Positions 1-9,953 are shown, counted from the first letter of the stretch. The stretch: DNA of 47,960 nt from Anaerolineales bacterium (GCA_016744335.1 JADGEO010000027.1:1-47960); one strand, 5' to 3'. Numbers and translations: made by a program. Notes: generated from the letters alone by a model not told the origin.

Positions 1-1
1 G

Positions 2-316
2 CATGGACAAGTTTCAAAATGTCAAATGAAAATGGATGCATCGATAGCTGATGTTCACACAGAGAATTTATTGCAGGTAGTACGAGAAGATAAATCGGGT
101 ATTCAAAATATCTCAGTAGAAGAAAAAGAAGGTTGCCGTGATTGTGAGTGGAAATATTTCTGCACAGGAGGATGCCCCCTTGAAAGCTATAGGGCTACAG
201 GTCGTTATGACGTAAAATCCCCGAATTGCAATATCTACAAAACGATATTCCCCGAAGTTTTGCGCTTGGAAGGCTTGCGTTTACTTAAAGAAGCGGGGGA
301 GTTAGAGATAATGTAG
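2..316 (+). CDS. Radical SAM/SPASM protein, C-terminal part (5' end outside window)
   Basis: The frame is open from base 2, so the gene starts upstream of the window and only about 104 C-terminal residues are present. They contain a Cys cluster of SPASM type: C-R-D-C, then C-T-G-G-C, with a further Cys in SPNC. A second upstream Cys lies in SKCQM. SPASM domains bind auxiliary [4Fe-4S] clusters in radical SAM enzymes that modify peptides or act as dehydrogenases. The radical SAM core itself is not visible, so the substrate cannot be named. The first ATG in the window (26) is internal to the gene, not its start. A strong terminator follows 20-50 bases after the stop. Confidence 0.75.
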   Translation, partial: HGQVSKCQMKMDASIADVHTENLLQVVREDKSGIQNISVEEKEGCRDCEWKYFCTGGCPLESYRATGRYDVKSPNCNIYKTIFPEVLRLEGLRLLKEAGELEIM

Positions 317-334
317 TTTCTGGTGCGATGGTAA

Positions 335-365
335 ATAAAAAACGCGCCCAATTGGGCGCGTTTTT
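335..365 (+). terminator. Rho-independent terminator after the SPASM gene
   Basis: A perfect GC-rich hairpin (ACGCGCCCA / TGGGCGCGT) at 342-361 is followed by a T-run. It lies just downstream of the stop at 316. The A-run on the 5' side could also let it work for the minus-strand gene at 464-733. Confidence 0.8.
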
Positions 366-463
366 AGTTTTTATCTCCACTTTCGCACAGATGTTGATTA
401 AGGGCAAGCAAGTTGAAGGCACGCGCGAGGCGGTTTGAAGTCTTCCCCATTTGTCAAATTTGT

Positions 464-733
464 TTATTTATTCTGTTGTTTTTCTTTCCGATTCCACAGA
501 ATCCAGTGCCATATTATGGGGATGATGATAATGAGGGTGATAATGATTGCCCAAGCCATAATTGCATCTGTTGAGCCGACTTCGGAGGCAAGCTCGGCTT
601 TAGTTAGTGTTGCAGTAGGTGTGGCTGTTTGAGTTGTTGGGGTGCCAGAGCCAAAGGCTACGCTCATGAATGCTAATGAGATACCAATGAGGGCGAATAA
701 AATTATACGGGTGGGGGATGAGAGTTTCTTCAT
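464..733 (-). CDS. Small two-helix membrane protein, unknown function
   Basis: This encodes 89 residues when started at the ATG at 733. The longer reading from a GTG at 772 runs into the tRNA terminator hairpin and is rejected. The protein has an N-terminal hydrophobic segment after MKKLSSPTR (about residues 8-28, possibly a signal anchor). A Thr/Pro-rich linker follows (TPTTQTATPTATLTK). A second strong transmembrane helix (about 58-77) comes next, then a basic tail (RKEKQQNK). I do not recognise a family. It lies alone between the tRNA-Ser terminator and the terminator at 335-365. Confidence 0.5.
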   Translation of the reverse strand: MKKLSSPTRIILFALIGISLAFMSVAFGSGTPTTQTATPTATLTKAELASEVGSTDAIMAWAIIITLIIIIPIIWHWILWNRKEKQQNK

Positions 734-757
734 ATTAGGTAAGTCAGAGTATAACTT

Positions 758-791
758 AAAAAGAAAGGACACGAAAACTCGTGTCCTTTTT
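758..791 (-). terminator. Terminator of the tRNA-Ser transcript (bidirectional)
   Basis: A 10-bp hairpin (AAAGGACACG / CGTGTCCTTT) has T-rich tracts on both outer sides. On the minus strand it comes directly after the 3' end of tRNA-Ser, so it most likely ends that transcript. Confidence 0.7.
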
Positions 792-794
792 AGG

Positions 795-881
795 CGGAGA
801 GAGCGGGATTCGAACCCGCGAACCCGTGAAGGTTACACACATTCCAAGCGTGCGCGATAAGCCAGACTACGCGACCTCTCC
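795..881 (-). tRNA. tRNA-Ser, anticodon GGA
   Basis: On the minus strand the acceptor stem GGAGAGG pairs with TCTCTCC. The anticodon stem CACGC/GTGTG encloses the loop TTGGAAT, giving anticodon GGA. A long class II variable arm follows, then the T-arm GCGGG-TTCGAAT-CCCGC and discriminator G. Only CC of the CCA end is encoded (bases 793-794, outside the range given), so the final A must be added by the CCA enzyme. The long variable arm and GGA anticodon identify serine. Confidence 0.95.
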
Positions 882-1263
882 AATTTCATTTTCATCGGAA
901 AAATTATACCACAAGGTATTAGATTTTCTAGTTCTTTTTTTTTATGGATTTTTGTGTGCTTTGAATTTAATGTAGACAATACACTTCCTTTCAGGTATGA
1001 TTGTGCTGTTCTGTTTACAGGGTAAATTTTGTTAAAGAGTGTTTTGCTGTATGACTTCTATACATTACGAAAAATACAGTCTAGCTTGAATTTATGCTCG
1101 AATAAGGACTTAGGAAGAAATAATTTATACATTTAAGTTGCCAAATCTGAGTAAGATATGCTTCAAGTGTATAAAATGTATAATTCTCGTTCCTAAGTGG
1201 CTTTTATTCGGGCTATTGTGTGTTATATCAATTATCACGAATTTCGATGAACGTGGAGGATAA
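882..1263. other. Long intergenic region upstream of atpA
   Basis: No credible gene lies in these 382 bases. They contain a long imperfect inverted repeat (listed separately), whose right arm carries a TATAAT at 1179-1184 preceded by TG. That could be the -10 box for atpA, giving a leader of roughly 70 bases, but I find no convincing -35 box. A GGAGG ribosome-binding site lies at 1256-1260. Confidence 0.4.
1101..1208. repeat. Imperfect inverted repeat with CTTAGGAA ends (copy A)
   Basis: The left arm at 1101-1132 (AATAAGGACTTAGGAAGAAA...) is matched by the reverse complement of 1176-1208 (AATAAAAGCCACTTAGGAAC...). Both arms go on towards a shared TTATACAT, leaving a loop of about 43 bases. 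The left arm is nearly repeated at 9614-9633 in copy B (ATAAGGGCTTAGGAAGAAAC). It resembles a small non-coding MITE-like element, but no target duplication is obvious. Confidence 0.6.
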
Positions 1264-2916
1264 ATGTCAGATTTGATTAAGCAAATCACGGGTGATTTAC
1301 AGCAACAGATAGATGCCTTTGAGCCAGAAGTTGGTATTAGCGACGTTGGTACTGTTACCGAATCGGGTGATGGTATTGCACGTGTTGAAGGCTTGATGAA
1401 TGTTCAGGCGCAGGAGTTGATCCAGTTCCAAAATGGTGTAATGGGAATCGCATTCAACCTTGAAGAAGATAATGTTGGTGTCATCATCATGGGTGCATAT
1501 GATGAGATTGCAGAGGGAATGGAAGTCCGCTCTACGGGACGAATTGCTTCTGTGCCAGTTGGCGATGGTTTGGTTGGACGCGTGGTAAACGCGCTCGGTG
1601 AACCCATCGATGGGAAGGGACCTGTTTCATTTAGCAGTTACCGCCCAATTGAGCGAATTGCCCCTGGCGTTATTGGTAGACAAGATGTAGACCGCCCTGT
1701 TCAGACTGGTATCAAAGCAATTGATGCGATGATCCCCGTTGGACGCGGTCAGCGTGAGTTGATTATTGGTGATCGCCAAACAGGTAAAACCGCTGTTGCG
1801 CTCGACACCATCATCAACCAAAAAGGCAAAGATCTTGTTTGTATCTACGTTGCTATCGGTCAGAAGAAAGCTGCCGTTGCTCGTACCGTTGCGATGCTAG
1901 AAGAACAAGGCGCAATGGAACACACCATTGTTGTTTTGGCTGCGGCTGACGAATCTGCGGCGTTGCAATATATTGCCCCTTACGCTGGTTGCGCGATGGG
2001 CGAAGAGTTTATGGAAACGGGTCGAGATGCTTTGGTCGTTTATGATGACCTTTCCAAGCACGCTTGGGCATATCGCCAAGTTTCGTTGCTCCTTCGCCGC
2101 CCTCCTGGACGTGAAGCATATCCTGGTGACCTTTTCTATCTCCACTCTCGCTTATTAGAGCGTGCCGCTCAAGTAGATGTGAGATACGTTATTGTCAAGA
2201 ATGATTTTGAAGGCGATGTTGCTAGAGCAGAAGATGCCATAAATGGCAAAGTATATGCGGGTCCGCTTGCAGATACAGACTCCGCTGAAGCTCTTGCAGA
2301 GATGGAAGATTCTAAAATTGTTCGTGTTGAAGGAACGGGTGGTTCTTTGACCGCTCTCCCGATTATTGAAACTTTGCTCGGTGATGTTTCGGCTTATGTT
2401 CCTACGAATGTTATTTCGATTACAGATGGTCAGATTTATCTTGAAGGCGATCTTTTCAATGCTGGTATTCGCCCTGCGGTGAATGTTGGTATCTCGGTTT
2501 CTCGTGTAGGTGGTGCCGCTCAGACAAAAGCGATGAAGCAGGTTGCTGGTCGCCTTCGTTTAGATATGGCGGCTTATCGTGAGTTGGCTGCTTTTGCTCA
2601 ATTCGGCTCTGATTTGGATGCCGCTACACAAGCTCAACTTCAACGTGGTCAGCGTATGCAAGAAATTTTGAAACAACCCCAATATGCGCCTGCATCTCTT
2701 GCAGATCAGGTTATTGTCATGTTTGCGGGGACGCAAGATTTTGCTTCTACAGTAGATTTGGAAGATATGCGTAAATGGGAAGTAGATTTGCTCCGCTATA
2801 TGGAGTCTTCGCATCCTGAAATTGCTAAGGCGATTACTGATGAAAAACGCATTTCTGATGATACAGAAGCGAAATTACGTCAGGCTTTAGAGACTTTCAA
2901 GAATACTTGGCAATAA
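1264..2916 (+). CDS. atpA: ATP synthase F1 subunit alpha
   Basis: This is the 550-residue alpha subunit of F1Fo ATP synthase, somewhat longer than the usual 505-520. It forms the non-catalytic nucleotide sites of the F1 hexamer on the cytoplasmic face of the membrane. The Walker A motif GDRQTGKT is at residues 169-176, and the alpha/beta signature with the conserved arginine appears as [11 protein letters not shown]. The N-terminal beta-barrel (about 25-95) and C-terminal helical domain are complete. GGAGG at 1256-1260 sets the start. It is the first gene of the cluster: no atpB, E, F or H precedes it. atpG follows after a 198-base gap holding two hairpins. Confidence 0.97.
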   Translation: MSDLIKQITGDLQQQIDAFEPEVGISDVGTVTESGDGIARVEGLMNVQAQELIQFQNGVMGIAFNLEEDNVGVIIMGAYDEIAEGMEVRSTGRIASVPVGDGLVGRVVNALGEPIDGKGPVSFSSYRPIERIAPGVIGRQDVDRPVQTGIKAIDAMIPVGRGQRELIIGDRQTGKTAVALDTIINQKGKDLVCIYVAIGQKKAAVARTVAMLEEQGAMEHTIVVLAAADESAALQYIAPYAGCAMGEEFMETGRDALVVYDDLSKHAWAYRQVSLLLRRPPGREAYPGDLFYLHSRLLERAAQVDVRYVIVKNDFEGDVARAEDAINGKVYAGPLADTDSAEALAEMEDSKIVRVEGTGGSLTALPIIETLLGDVSAYVPTNVISITDGQIYLEGDLFNAGIRPAVNVGISVSRVGGAAQTKAMKQVAGRLRLDMAAYRELAAFAQFGSDLDAATQAQLQRGQRMQEILKQPQYAPASLADQVIVMFAGTQDFASTVDLEDMRKWEVDLLRYMESSHPEIAKAITDEKRISDDTEAKLRQALETFKNTWQ

Positions 2917-2922
2917 ATGGTA

Positions 2923-3008
2923 GAACTGCATTGCATCTAAGAAGATGCGTTGCGGTTCGGGTCTAACCACTCAGGTGCAACACATCTAAAAGAAGATACG
3001 ATGCACCT
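2923..3008 (+). repeat. Two tandem hairpins between atpA and atpG
   Basis: The first hairpin pairs 2923-2937 with 2944-2958 around the loop TAAGAA. The second pairs 2973-2986 with 2995-3008 around TAAAAGAA. Both loops start with TAA and end with GAA, and both stems hold GTGC/TGCAAC-like units, so the two look related. Neither has a T-run, so they look like processing, stability or repeat structures rather than terminators. Confidence 0.55.
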
Positions 3009-3114
3009 TTGCGAAAAGGAAGTTTACGCCGCACAAATGTTATTTAGGGCAAGCAAGCCTAAATTAAGAGTGGAGCGGCTCTTCATCCAAGAAAAAATTA
3101 GCTAAGGTAAAACT

Positions 3115-4008
3115 ATGGCTTCAGCACGAGATATGAGACTCCGCATCCGGAGTATTAAAAATATCGCTCAGGTTACCCGCGCTTTGGAGGCTGTGAGTGC
3201 CAGCAAGGTGAATAAGGCGGTGGCGCAAGTAGAGGGGACGCGACCGTATGCAAATAAAGCCTGGCAGGTTCTTCAACATGTTGCCATGCAACCGGGACGT
3301 GAGACTTTGCACCCTCTTTTGACTGACCGAACGGAAGTTAAGAAGACGTTAGTGCTTTTGCTCAGTAGCGATCGTGGTTTAGCGGGTGCGTATAATACGA
3401 ATGTTATTCGCTTTGATATGCAGAAATTTGGCGAAAAACACGATGTCGTTGACTATATTACTGTCGGGAAGAAAGGGCGCGATTTAATTATGCGCCGTGG
3501 CGGTAATGTAATGGCAGAATTTAGCGATTTGCCCGCCGCACCATCTTTTATGGATGTTTCAGCAATTGGGCATTTGGCTGTAGAAAAGTTCTTAGATGGC
3601 AGTGTTGACGAAGTTTATTTGATTTATACAGACTATGTTAATATGGGAAAACAAACCCCAGCTATAAAGAAACTTTTGCCCCTTGAAGTAGACGATGGCG
3701 ATGATTTGGTGGAGGAATATGGCACAGCGCAGAAAACTGCCGCCGCTTATATTTATGAACCATCTGCCGAAGAGATTTTGGATGAAATTATCCCGAATTT
3801 CACTGCGTTGCAGGTTTATCAGGCGATTTTAGAATCACTAGCCAGTGAACATGCGGCTCGAATGGTTGCCATGCGTAACGCCACAGATAACGCACATGAG
3901 TTAGTGGGTGCGTTGCAACTAGAATATAACAAGGTTCGTCAGCAAACGATTACGGGAGATATTCTCGATATTGCTGGCGGGGCTGAGGCGTTGGCTCAGT
4001 CAGATTAG
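3115..4008 (+). CDS. atpG: ATP synthase F1 subunit gamma
   Basis: This 297-residue gamma subunit is the central rotor shaft of F1. The N-terminal helix MRLRIRSIKNIAQVTRA and the C-terminal signature ITGDILDIAGGAEAL are typical of the family. Between them lies the Rossmann-like globular domain (LVLLLSSDRGLAGAYN). Length is normal. The ATG at 3115 follows TAAGGT, a modest ribosome-binding site. It sits between atpA and atpD in the usual order but with long gaps on both sides. Confidence 0.97.
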   Translation: MASARDMRLRIRSIKNIAQVTRALEAVSASKVNKAVAQVEGTRPYANKAWQVLQHVAMQPGRETLHPLLTDRTEVKKTLVLLLSSDRGLAGAYNTNVIRFDMQKFGEKHDVVDYITVGKKGRDLIMRRGGNVMAEFSDLPAAPSFMDVSAIGHLAVEKFLDGSVDEVYLIYTDYVNMGKQTPAIKKLLPLEVDDGDDLVEEYGTAQKTAAAYIYEPSAEEILDEIIPNFTALQVYQAILESLASEHAARMVAMRNATDNAHELVGALQLEYNKVRQQTITGDILDIAGGAEALAQSD

Positions 4009-4010
4009 AA

Positions 4011-4140
4011 TCCACGAAGAAATACGAAGAAACACAAAGCTTTTTTTGAAGACGGAGTATACGGAGAAAGCGGAGAAAAACAAAAAGTTTTTCTCTGTAA
4101 TATTAAAATCTTTCTTCGTGCAGTCCGAGAAATCTGTGTT
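4011..4140. repeat. CACGAAG-type composite repeat between atpG and atpD
   Basis: The left part at 4011-4040 carries the units CCACGAAG, ATACGAAG and ACACAAAG. A perfect hairpin follows (GAGAAAAAC 4073-4081, loop AAAAA, GTTTTTCTC 4087-4095). The right part, CTTTCTTCGTG at about 4110-4120, is the reverse complement of the left units. It belongs to the same loose family as 6203-6270, 12901-12972 and 45216-45307. Confidence 0.6.
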
Positions 4141-4174
4141 CAAAAAAGATAAATCAAAAATAACCAAGAAATAA

Positions 4175-5593
<1,419 letters not shown>

Positions 5594-5625
5594 GAGATTT
5601 TTCTCTGGGATAAAGTACCGGAACG

Positions 5626-5690
5626 CGCGTGATTTGGGCTTGCTCCCGTTTAAATAACATCCCCTCGTAGTAACCGCTTTAGCGGTTCTT
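5626..5690. repeat. Two short dispersed repeats between atpD and atpC
   Basis: Bases 5631-5647 are the exact reverse complement of 28023-28039 (GGGAGCAAGCCCAAATC). Bases 5626-5643 match 7344-7361 with one mismatch. The second unit, CTCGTAGTAACCGC from 5664, contains the hairpin AACCGCT-TT-AGCGGTT (5672-5687). It recurs as TTCGTAGTAATCGC at 29454-29467. Confidence 0.6.
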
Positions 5691-5734
5691 ACAAAGGATT
5701 TCACGCAACACGAAACACGCATAAGGAACTCAAA

Positions 5735-6184
5735 ATGCCAATTCGCTGTGAAATAGTCTCACAAGATAAAGAAATCTATACTGGCGACGTAGACATTGTC
5801 GTCCTCCCCGGCACAGGCGGGATTATGGGCATCCTCCCCAATCACGCCCCTTTGCTGACTACGCTAAATTTTGGCGTTGTGCAAGTGCGCATTGGTGATG
5901 AAGAAGAAAACTTCTCTGTTGCTGGTGGTGTTGCAGAAGTACAGCCTGATTTAGTCACTGTATTAGCAGATCGCGCTGAAGATATCGAAGAAATTGATAT
6001 AGCTCGCGCAGAAGCCGCTCAAAAACGTGCTCAAGAATATATGAAACTAGGACCACCTTCGCCCGATCAGGACCGTTATTTGGTCATGTCTGCTGCCTTA
6101 CGCCGTTCCAATTTGCGTTTAGATGCAGTCAAACGCTATCGCAGAGGTAAGCCGAAAACGCAAGCACATATATCAGAAGAATGA
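5735..6184 (+). CDS. atpC: ATP synthase F1 subunit epsilon
   Basis: This 149-residue epsilon subunit links the central stalk to the c-ring and can inhibit ATP hydrolysis. The N-terminal beta-sandwich contains GIMGILPNHAPLLT and the AGGVAEV strand. A C-terminal helical part follows and ends in a basic tail (VKRYRRGKPK). It is slightly longer than the common 130-140 residues. AAGGAACTC precedes the ATG. It closes the atp set; mreB follows after a repeat-filled gap of about 100 bases. Confidence 0.95.
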   Translation: MPIRCEIVSQDKEIYTGDVDIVVLPGTGGIMGILPNHAPLLTTLNFGVVQVRIGDEEENFSVAGGVAEVQPDLVTVLADRAEDIEEIDIARAEAAQKRAQEYMKLGPPSPDQDRYLVMSAALRRSNLRLDAVKRYRRGKPKTQAHISEE

Positions 6185-6202
6185 TAAACCTTTCCGTAAA
6201 GG

Positions 6203-6270
6203 GCACAACGAAACACAAAGAAAAGTTTTTTGTTTTTTCTTCGTGAATCTTTGTGTCCTTCGTGGTTAAA
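6203..6270. repeat. CACGAAG-type inverted repeat between atpC and mreB
   Basis: The left arm (about 6203-6224) holds ACGAAACACAAAG. The right arm (about 6238-6270) reads, on the minus strand, ACCACGAAGGACACAAAG and then ATTCACGAAG. A T-rich loop separates the arms. It ends about 16 bases before the mreB ATG, where no clear ribosome-binding site is visible. Confidence 0.65.
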
Positions 6271-6285
6271 ATAGGCAGTTAAAAA

Positions 6286-7305
6286 ATGGCACTTTTCTCC
6301 AAAGATTTAGGCATTGACCTTGGCACAATGAATACTCGCCTCGCGGATAGCACGCAAGTGTTACTTAATGAGCCGACTATTGTTGCTATAGAAGTCGATG
6401 ACGAAAGAATGGCGGAGAAAATGGTCTCCGTTGGGCAAGAAGCCCTGAATATGTATGGGCGTGTTCCTGATAATATCGAAGTTGCCCGTCCGCTTAAAAA
6501 TGGGGTTATTGCAGATTACGTTATTACCGAAGCTCTCCTCTCCTATCTTCTTCAGCAGGTTAGCGGCTCTATGCGTATTTTCCGCCCACGTGTTATGCTC
6601 TCTGTCCCCTACGGAGTGACGAGTGTGGAGCGGCGTGCTGTTTATGAAGCCGCCCGCGAAGCTGGGAGCCGAGAAGCTTTTCTTATTCAGCAAACATTGG
6701 CGGCGGCTTTGGGGATTGATTTGCCCATCAACGCACCCTCTGGAAATATGGTTATTTCTCTTGGTGGTGGTGCGACAGAAGCCTCTGTGATGGCAATGTA
6801 TGGAATTGTTTCAGCCGAAACCCTTCGCGCTGGTGGGCTAGATTTTGATGAGGCAATCTCTATTTATGTACGTCGAAAATATGGGGTTACTATTGGCCAG
6901 CAAACAGCAGAGAAATTAAAAATACAAATCGGTGCGGCTGTTCCTCAAGACCAAGAACAGAGCATGGAAGTTCAAGGACAAGACCAAGTGACTGGTTTGC
7001 CGCGTCCTGTTACGATTACAACGGGTGAAATTGTCGAGGCTCTGCAAGAGCCACTTAAAAATGTTGTGGAAACAGGACGCAGGGTTTTAGAAAAAACGCC
7101 GCCAGAATTAGTCTCTGATATTATTGATCGTGGTGTTGCTTTGTGTGGTGGAGGTGCGCTTTTGCGGGGTATTGATAAAATGCTCACGAAAGAACTTGGC
7201 ATTCCTGCTTATTTGGTGGATAATCCTTTAACTTGTGTGGTTGAGGGTACGGTACGTGGGCTAGAGTTACACTCTGTTTTGGAGCGCAATTTGCCGAAAG
7301 TTTAA
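6286..7305 (+). CDS. mreB: MreB/Mbl-family actin-like protein
   Basis: This is a 339-residue rod-shape actin homologue. The phosphate-1 loop GIDLGTMNTR is at about residues 9-18. Also present are the connecting IADYVITEALLSYLL region, a second phosphate loop ISLGGGATEASV, and the adenosine-binding motif ALCGGGALLRGID. It polymerises under the membrane and guides cell-wall or envelope growth. Length matches MreB. It lies downstream of atpC in the same direction and probably shares its transcript, with a convergent terminator 90 bases after the stop. No mreC or mreD follows. Confidence 0.9.
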   Translation: MALFSKDLGIDLGTMNTRLADSTQVLLNEPTIVAIEVDDERMAEKMVSVGQEALNMYGRVPDNIEVARPLKNGVIADYVITEALLSYLLQQVSGSMRIFRPRVMLSVPYGVTSVERRAVYEAAREAGSREAFLIQQTLAAALGIDLPINAPSGNMVISLGGGATEASVMAMYGIVSAETLRAGGLDFDEAISIYVRRKYGVTIGQQTAEKLKIQIGAAVPQDQEQSMEVQGQDQVTGLPRPVTITTGEIVEALQEPLKNVVETGRRVLEKTPPELVSDIIDRGVALCGGGALLRGIDKMLTKELGIPAYLVDNPLTCVVEGTVRGLELHSVLERNLPKV

Positions 7306-7396
7306 CTTGTGTTTTCGTTGCGAAAATGTTGGGGGAATGGCACGCAAGCCTAAATCACGCGTGATGCGGAGGTTATCCGCATTCTCTTTTAGAATC

Positions 7397-7426
7397 AAAA
7401 AATCCCGCCTTGTGACGGGATTTTTT
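7397..7426. terminator. Bidirectional terminator between mreB and rex
   Basis: AAAAAATCCCG and CGGGATTTTTT form an 11-bp stem with T-runs on both strands. It is placed exactly between the convergent ends of mreB (7305) and rex (7443). Confidence 0.9.
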
Positions 7427-7442
7427 ATGTTTTATTTGGTTT

Positions 7443-8060
7443 TTACAAATAATAGGTCATCCACTGTAAATGTGCGGCGGGATCAATATATTGCACTCGT
7501 ACATCTTCGGGGACATTGATGATAATTGTTGCGTAGTTGAGAATAGATTTTATACCCGCTTTTACTAATTTCTCGGCTACTTCTTGTGCGTTATCAGCGG
7601 GGACGGCGATGATCGCTACTTTGATTTCCTTTTTGCTGATTGTAGAGACCATCTCAGATATATCTTGCACAGTTAGGTTGCGAATTGTAGAACCAATGAC
7701 TTCAGGATTATTGTCAAAAGCTAAAGTGGCGCGGAAGCCACGCTCTAGAAACCCTTCGTAATGAGATAAGCCGCGTCCGATATCGCCCATACCCACTATA
7801 GCCACATCCCAAACTCGGTCAATCTTGAGGATTTCTTTTAGTTTTTCGCTTAGAAATTTGATGTTATAGCCAGTTCCTTGCTTGCCAAATTCGCCAAACT
7901 GAGAAATATCTTTACGAATTTGTGCGGCTGAAATACCTACCCAATCGCCTAAGGCTTTGGATGATGTGACGATTGCCCCTTCTGCTTCCATGCGGGCTAA
8001 AGCGCGAAGGTATAGGGGAAGTCTGCCAATAATAATATCGGGGATTTTTTTTGTTGTCAT
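7443..8060 (-). CDS. rex: Redox-sensing transcriptional repressor Rex
   Basis: This 205-residue Rex starts at the ATG at 8060 (MTTKKIPDIIIGRLPLYLR), with GAGG seven bases upstream. A longer reading from 8111 would run through the promoter dyad. The winged-helix DNA-binding domain covers about residues 8-80 (SSKALGDWVGISAAQIRKDI). It is followed by a Rossmann fold with GMGDIG and the acidic residue in AFDNNP, which binds NADH/NAD+. Rex represses fermentation and respiration genes until NADH rises. It stands alone with its own promoter. Confidence 0.95.
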   Translation of the reverse strand: MTTKKIPDIIIGRLPLYLRALARMEAEGAIVTSSKALGDWVGISAAQIRKDISQFGEFGKQGTGYNIKFLSEKLKEILKIDRVWDVAIVGMGDIGRGLSHYEGFLERGFRATLAFDNNPEVIGSTIRNLTVQDISEMVSTISKKEIKVAIIAVPADNAQEVAEKLVKAGIKSILNYATIIINVPEDVRVQYIDPAAHLQWMTYYL

Positions 8061-8080
8061 GGGGACCTCATTAAAATAAT

Positions 8081-8131
8081 ATGGTGTTTTTGGGTAGGCT
8101 AAATCTACCATAAAACACCATGTTTGTACAA
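8081..8131 (-). promoter_or_regulatory. rex promoter overlapped by a 41-bp dyad
   Basis: On the minus strand TTGTAC (8126-8131) and TAGATT (8102-8107) are spaced by 18 bases. A dyad with 17-base arms (8081-8097 and 8105-8121, 15 of 17 matching, starting ATGGTGTTTT) covers the -10 box and probable start site. This is the geometry expected of a repressor operator. The sequence does not match the classic TTGTGA-N6-TCACAA Rex box, so autoregulation is only inferred. Confidence 0.45.
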
Positions 8132-8161
8132 GAATTCACGATGCGAGCGAGCAATGCAGTA

Positions 8162-8941
8162 TTACTTTTCGTTTAATACTTTTATCATCTTTTCGTATAA
8201 AATCGGTGGGGCGGCAAGGATGGAAATTGGTGGAGAAAGATAGTTTTCTTCACCATTTATATCTGTTACTTTTGCTCCTGCTTCTTCAGCTATTAGCCCT
8301 CCGCCTGCTACATCCCAGGGTTGGAGGGTCTGTTCCCAAAACCCCTCAAAGCGACCTGCCGCAACATAGCATAAATCAAGTGCGGCAGAACCTAAACGGC
8401 GAACGCCTTGGGTTAGTTTGGCAAATTTCCCATAATCTTTGAGGTTGTCGTTGGCAGTTTCCCACATATCGTAAGGGAAGCCAGTGACGAGAAGGCTGCG
8501 CTCAAGTTCACGCTCGTTAGATGCCGATAATGGCTTTCCGTTCATTGTTGCGCCCTGTCCACGTGAGGCAGAGAATAACTCGTCGCGCATAGGGTCGTAA
8601 ACGGTGGCAAGTTTCAGGTCGTTTTTGTAGGCGTAGGCGATGGATACAGAAAAGATGGGAATGCCGTGTGCGTAATTAACCGTTCCATCCAGTGGGTCAA
8701 TATACCAAATATGGTCGTGATTTCCTTCTATAATGCCACTTTCTTCGGCGAGAATATGATGGTCGGGGAATTTGTCTAAAATTTCTTTGAGCAAAAACTC
8801 TTCGGCTTGGCGGTCAATCTCGGTAACGGGGTCAATCGTGCTTTTATATTCCACCTGATGCGTTTTTTCATATCCTGCGCGTAAAATTTCGCCAGCATTG
8901 CGTGCCAGCATTTCAATATATATTAAATTTGGTGTTTTCAT
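8162..8941 (-). CDS. Inositol-monophosphatase family phosphatase
   Basis: This 259-residue Mg2+-dependent sugar phosphatase belongs to the IMPase/SuhB/HisN superfamily. The metal-binding residues are seen in LAEESG, in WYIDPLDGTVNYAHG (signature 1) and in WDVAGGGLIAEEAG (signature 2). Likely substrates are inositol-1-phosphate, histidinol phosphate or a related sugar phosphate; the sequence alone does not decide. The start overlaps the stop of the upstream response-regulator gene by four bases (ATGA), so the two are translationally coupled. Confidence 0.9.
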   Translation of the reverse strand: MKTPNLIYIEMLARNAGEILRAGYEKTHQVEYKSTIDPVTEIDRQAEEFLLKEILDKFPDHHILAEESGIIEGNHDHIWYIDPLDGTVNYAHGIPIFSVSIAYAYKNDLKLATVYDPMRDELFSASRGQGATMNGKPLSASNERELERSLLVTGFPYDMWETANDNLKDYGKFAKLTQGVRRLGSAALDLCYVAAGRFEGFWEQTLQPWDVAGGGLIAEEAGAKVTDINGEENYLSPPISILAAPPILYEKMIKVLNEK

Positions 8942-9555
8942 TGGAGGTTTAGTATTTTTTGGATTGCTTCTAACTCAGCCTTAATTTGGTTTCTGTCTTG
9001 CGTTGCTTGTTCAAGAAGCTGTTTAAAAGAGGGGATTTGGTCTTTAGGTAAAGTTTTTAACAAACGTTCTGTGCGTATAATTTGAGTGTTTTTATGGTGC
9101 AATTTATTTTCAAGACGTTCTTTATAGCCTACATAAAACTCTTCGTCTTCAAGGGGGTGCGGAACGGTAGATGGTCCTTGTGTGAGCAACTCAGCAATGG
9201 TAAGGAGAAAATCTTCGGTGTCTATGGGTTTTTCAAGGAAGCGCGCGGCACCTAAACTGAGCGCAAAGGCTTTATCTTCGGGGGTGGTGTAGGTAGCCGA
9301 GAGAAAAATAACGGGAATATCTAGTGTCTTGATGTCGGTGCGCAATTGTTGTACAAAAGCGTAGCCATCCATTTTTGGCATCAAAATATCGGTGATAATT
9401 AACGCTGGGCGTTCTTTAGCTATCATCTCAAGTGCTTCTTCACCGTTTCTGGCAGTAATAACGGGATAACCTTTAAAGCGCAAGGTAACGGTGAGTAATT
9501 CAAGGATATTGGGAACGTCTTCAACGACTAGAAGTGGTCCATAGGGTATATTCAT
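8938..9555 (-). CDS. Stand-alone response regulator with coiled-coil tail
   Basis: This protein has 205 residues. The receiver domain (about 5-125) has the acidic pair E12/D13, phospho-acceptor D56 in IITDILMPKMDG, the Ser in FLSATY and K109 in FLEKP. The remaining 75 residues are charged and helical, probably a coiled coil (ERLENKLHHKNTQIIRTERL). There is no DNA-binding or enzymatic output domain, so it likely acts through protein contact. No kinase gene is adjacent. It is co-transcribed with the phosphatase through an ATGA overlap. Confidence 0.88.
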   Translation of the reverse strand: MNIPYGPLLVVEDVPNILELLTVTLRFKGYPVITARNGEEALEMIAKERPALIITDILMPKMDGYAFVQQLRTDIKTLDIPVIFLSATYTTPEDKAFALSLGAARFLEKPIDTEDFLLTIAELLTQGPSTVPHPLEDEEFYVGYKERLENKLHHKNTQIIRTERLLKTLPKDQIPSFKQLLEQATQDRNQIKAELEAIQKILNLQ

Positions 9556-9607
9556 AATATATATTGTACCCGTTTTTATTCTTTAATACCTTAGAAAAAA
9601 CTTACGA

Positions 9608-9748
9608 ATTCATAATAAGGGCTTAGGAAGAAACAAATTATCTATTAGACTGTGCTCTAGCCGCCGTTCTCGGCGGCGTGTTTTACGGCGCAGGGATCGT
9701 AGAGAACAGACTTTTGCGTATAAGTTATTTGATTCTCATTTCTAAGGG
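9608..9748. repeat. Repeat element copy B, related to copies A and C
   Basis: The left end GGGCTTAGGAAGAAAC (9619-9634) nearly matches copy A at 1101-1120. The right end, read on the minus strand, is CCTTAGAAATGAG. In the middle lie the hairpin GCCGCCG-TTCT-CGGCGGC and a 31-base segment (9685-9715). The reverse complement of that segment nearly equals 47895-47927 near the window end. The flanking ATCTATTAGAC is also shared with 47877-47887. Confidence 0.6.
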
Positions 9749-9785
9749 AGACTTGAAAGGGTGTTTTTTGTCAGGATATTTTTTT

Positions 9786-9945
9786 GAGCTAGAACAGGGA
9801 AGTCTTTACTTAACATACTTAGAAAGGCTCGCCCGATTTCTGAAAGTAGATTTTGTGATGACCATATACATTTCGGGTGACGTTTATGAATTCCCTCTTG
9901 GAGAGGGAGACCCACTAATTGATTGTTTTCTAGTTTTCTTTTTTT
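9786..9945 (+). ncRNA. Possible structured RNA, unknown class
   Basis: A promoter-like pair (TTGAAA 9753-9758, 17 bases, ATATTT 9776-9781) precedes a region that folds well. A closing stem pairs CTAGAA (9789-9794) with TTCTAG (9928-9933) and is followed at once by a T-rich run. Inside are three hairpins: AGTCTTT/AAAGGCT, CGCCCGA/TCGGGTG and TCCCTC/GAGGGA. It does not match tmRNA, SRP RNA, RNase P or a riboswitch class I know. The evidence is folding by eye only. Confidence 0.25.
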
Positions 9946-9953
9946 GGGATTAA

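Noticed and set aside
9678..9953. 91-codon plus-strand ORF
   Set aside because: It starts inside repeat copy B, has odd composition, and overlaps the structured-RNA candidate.
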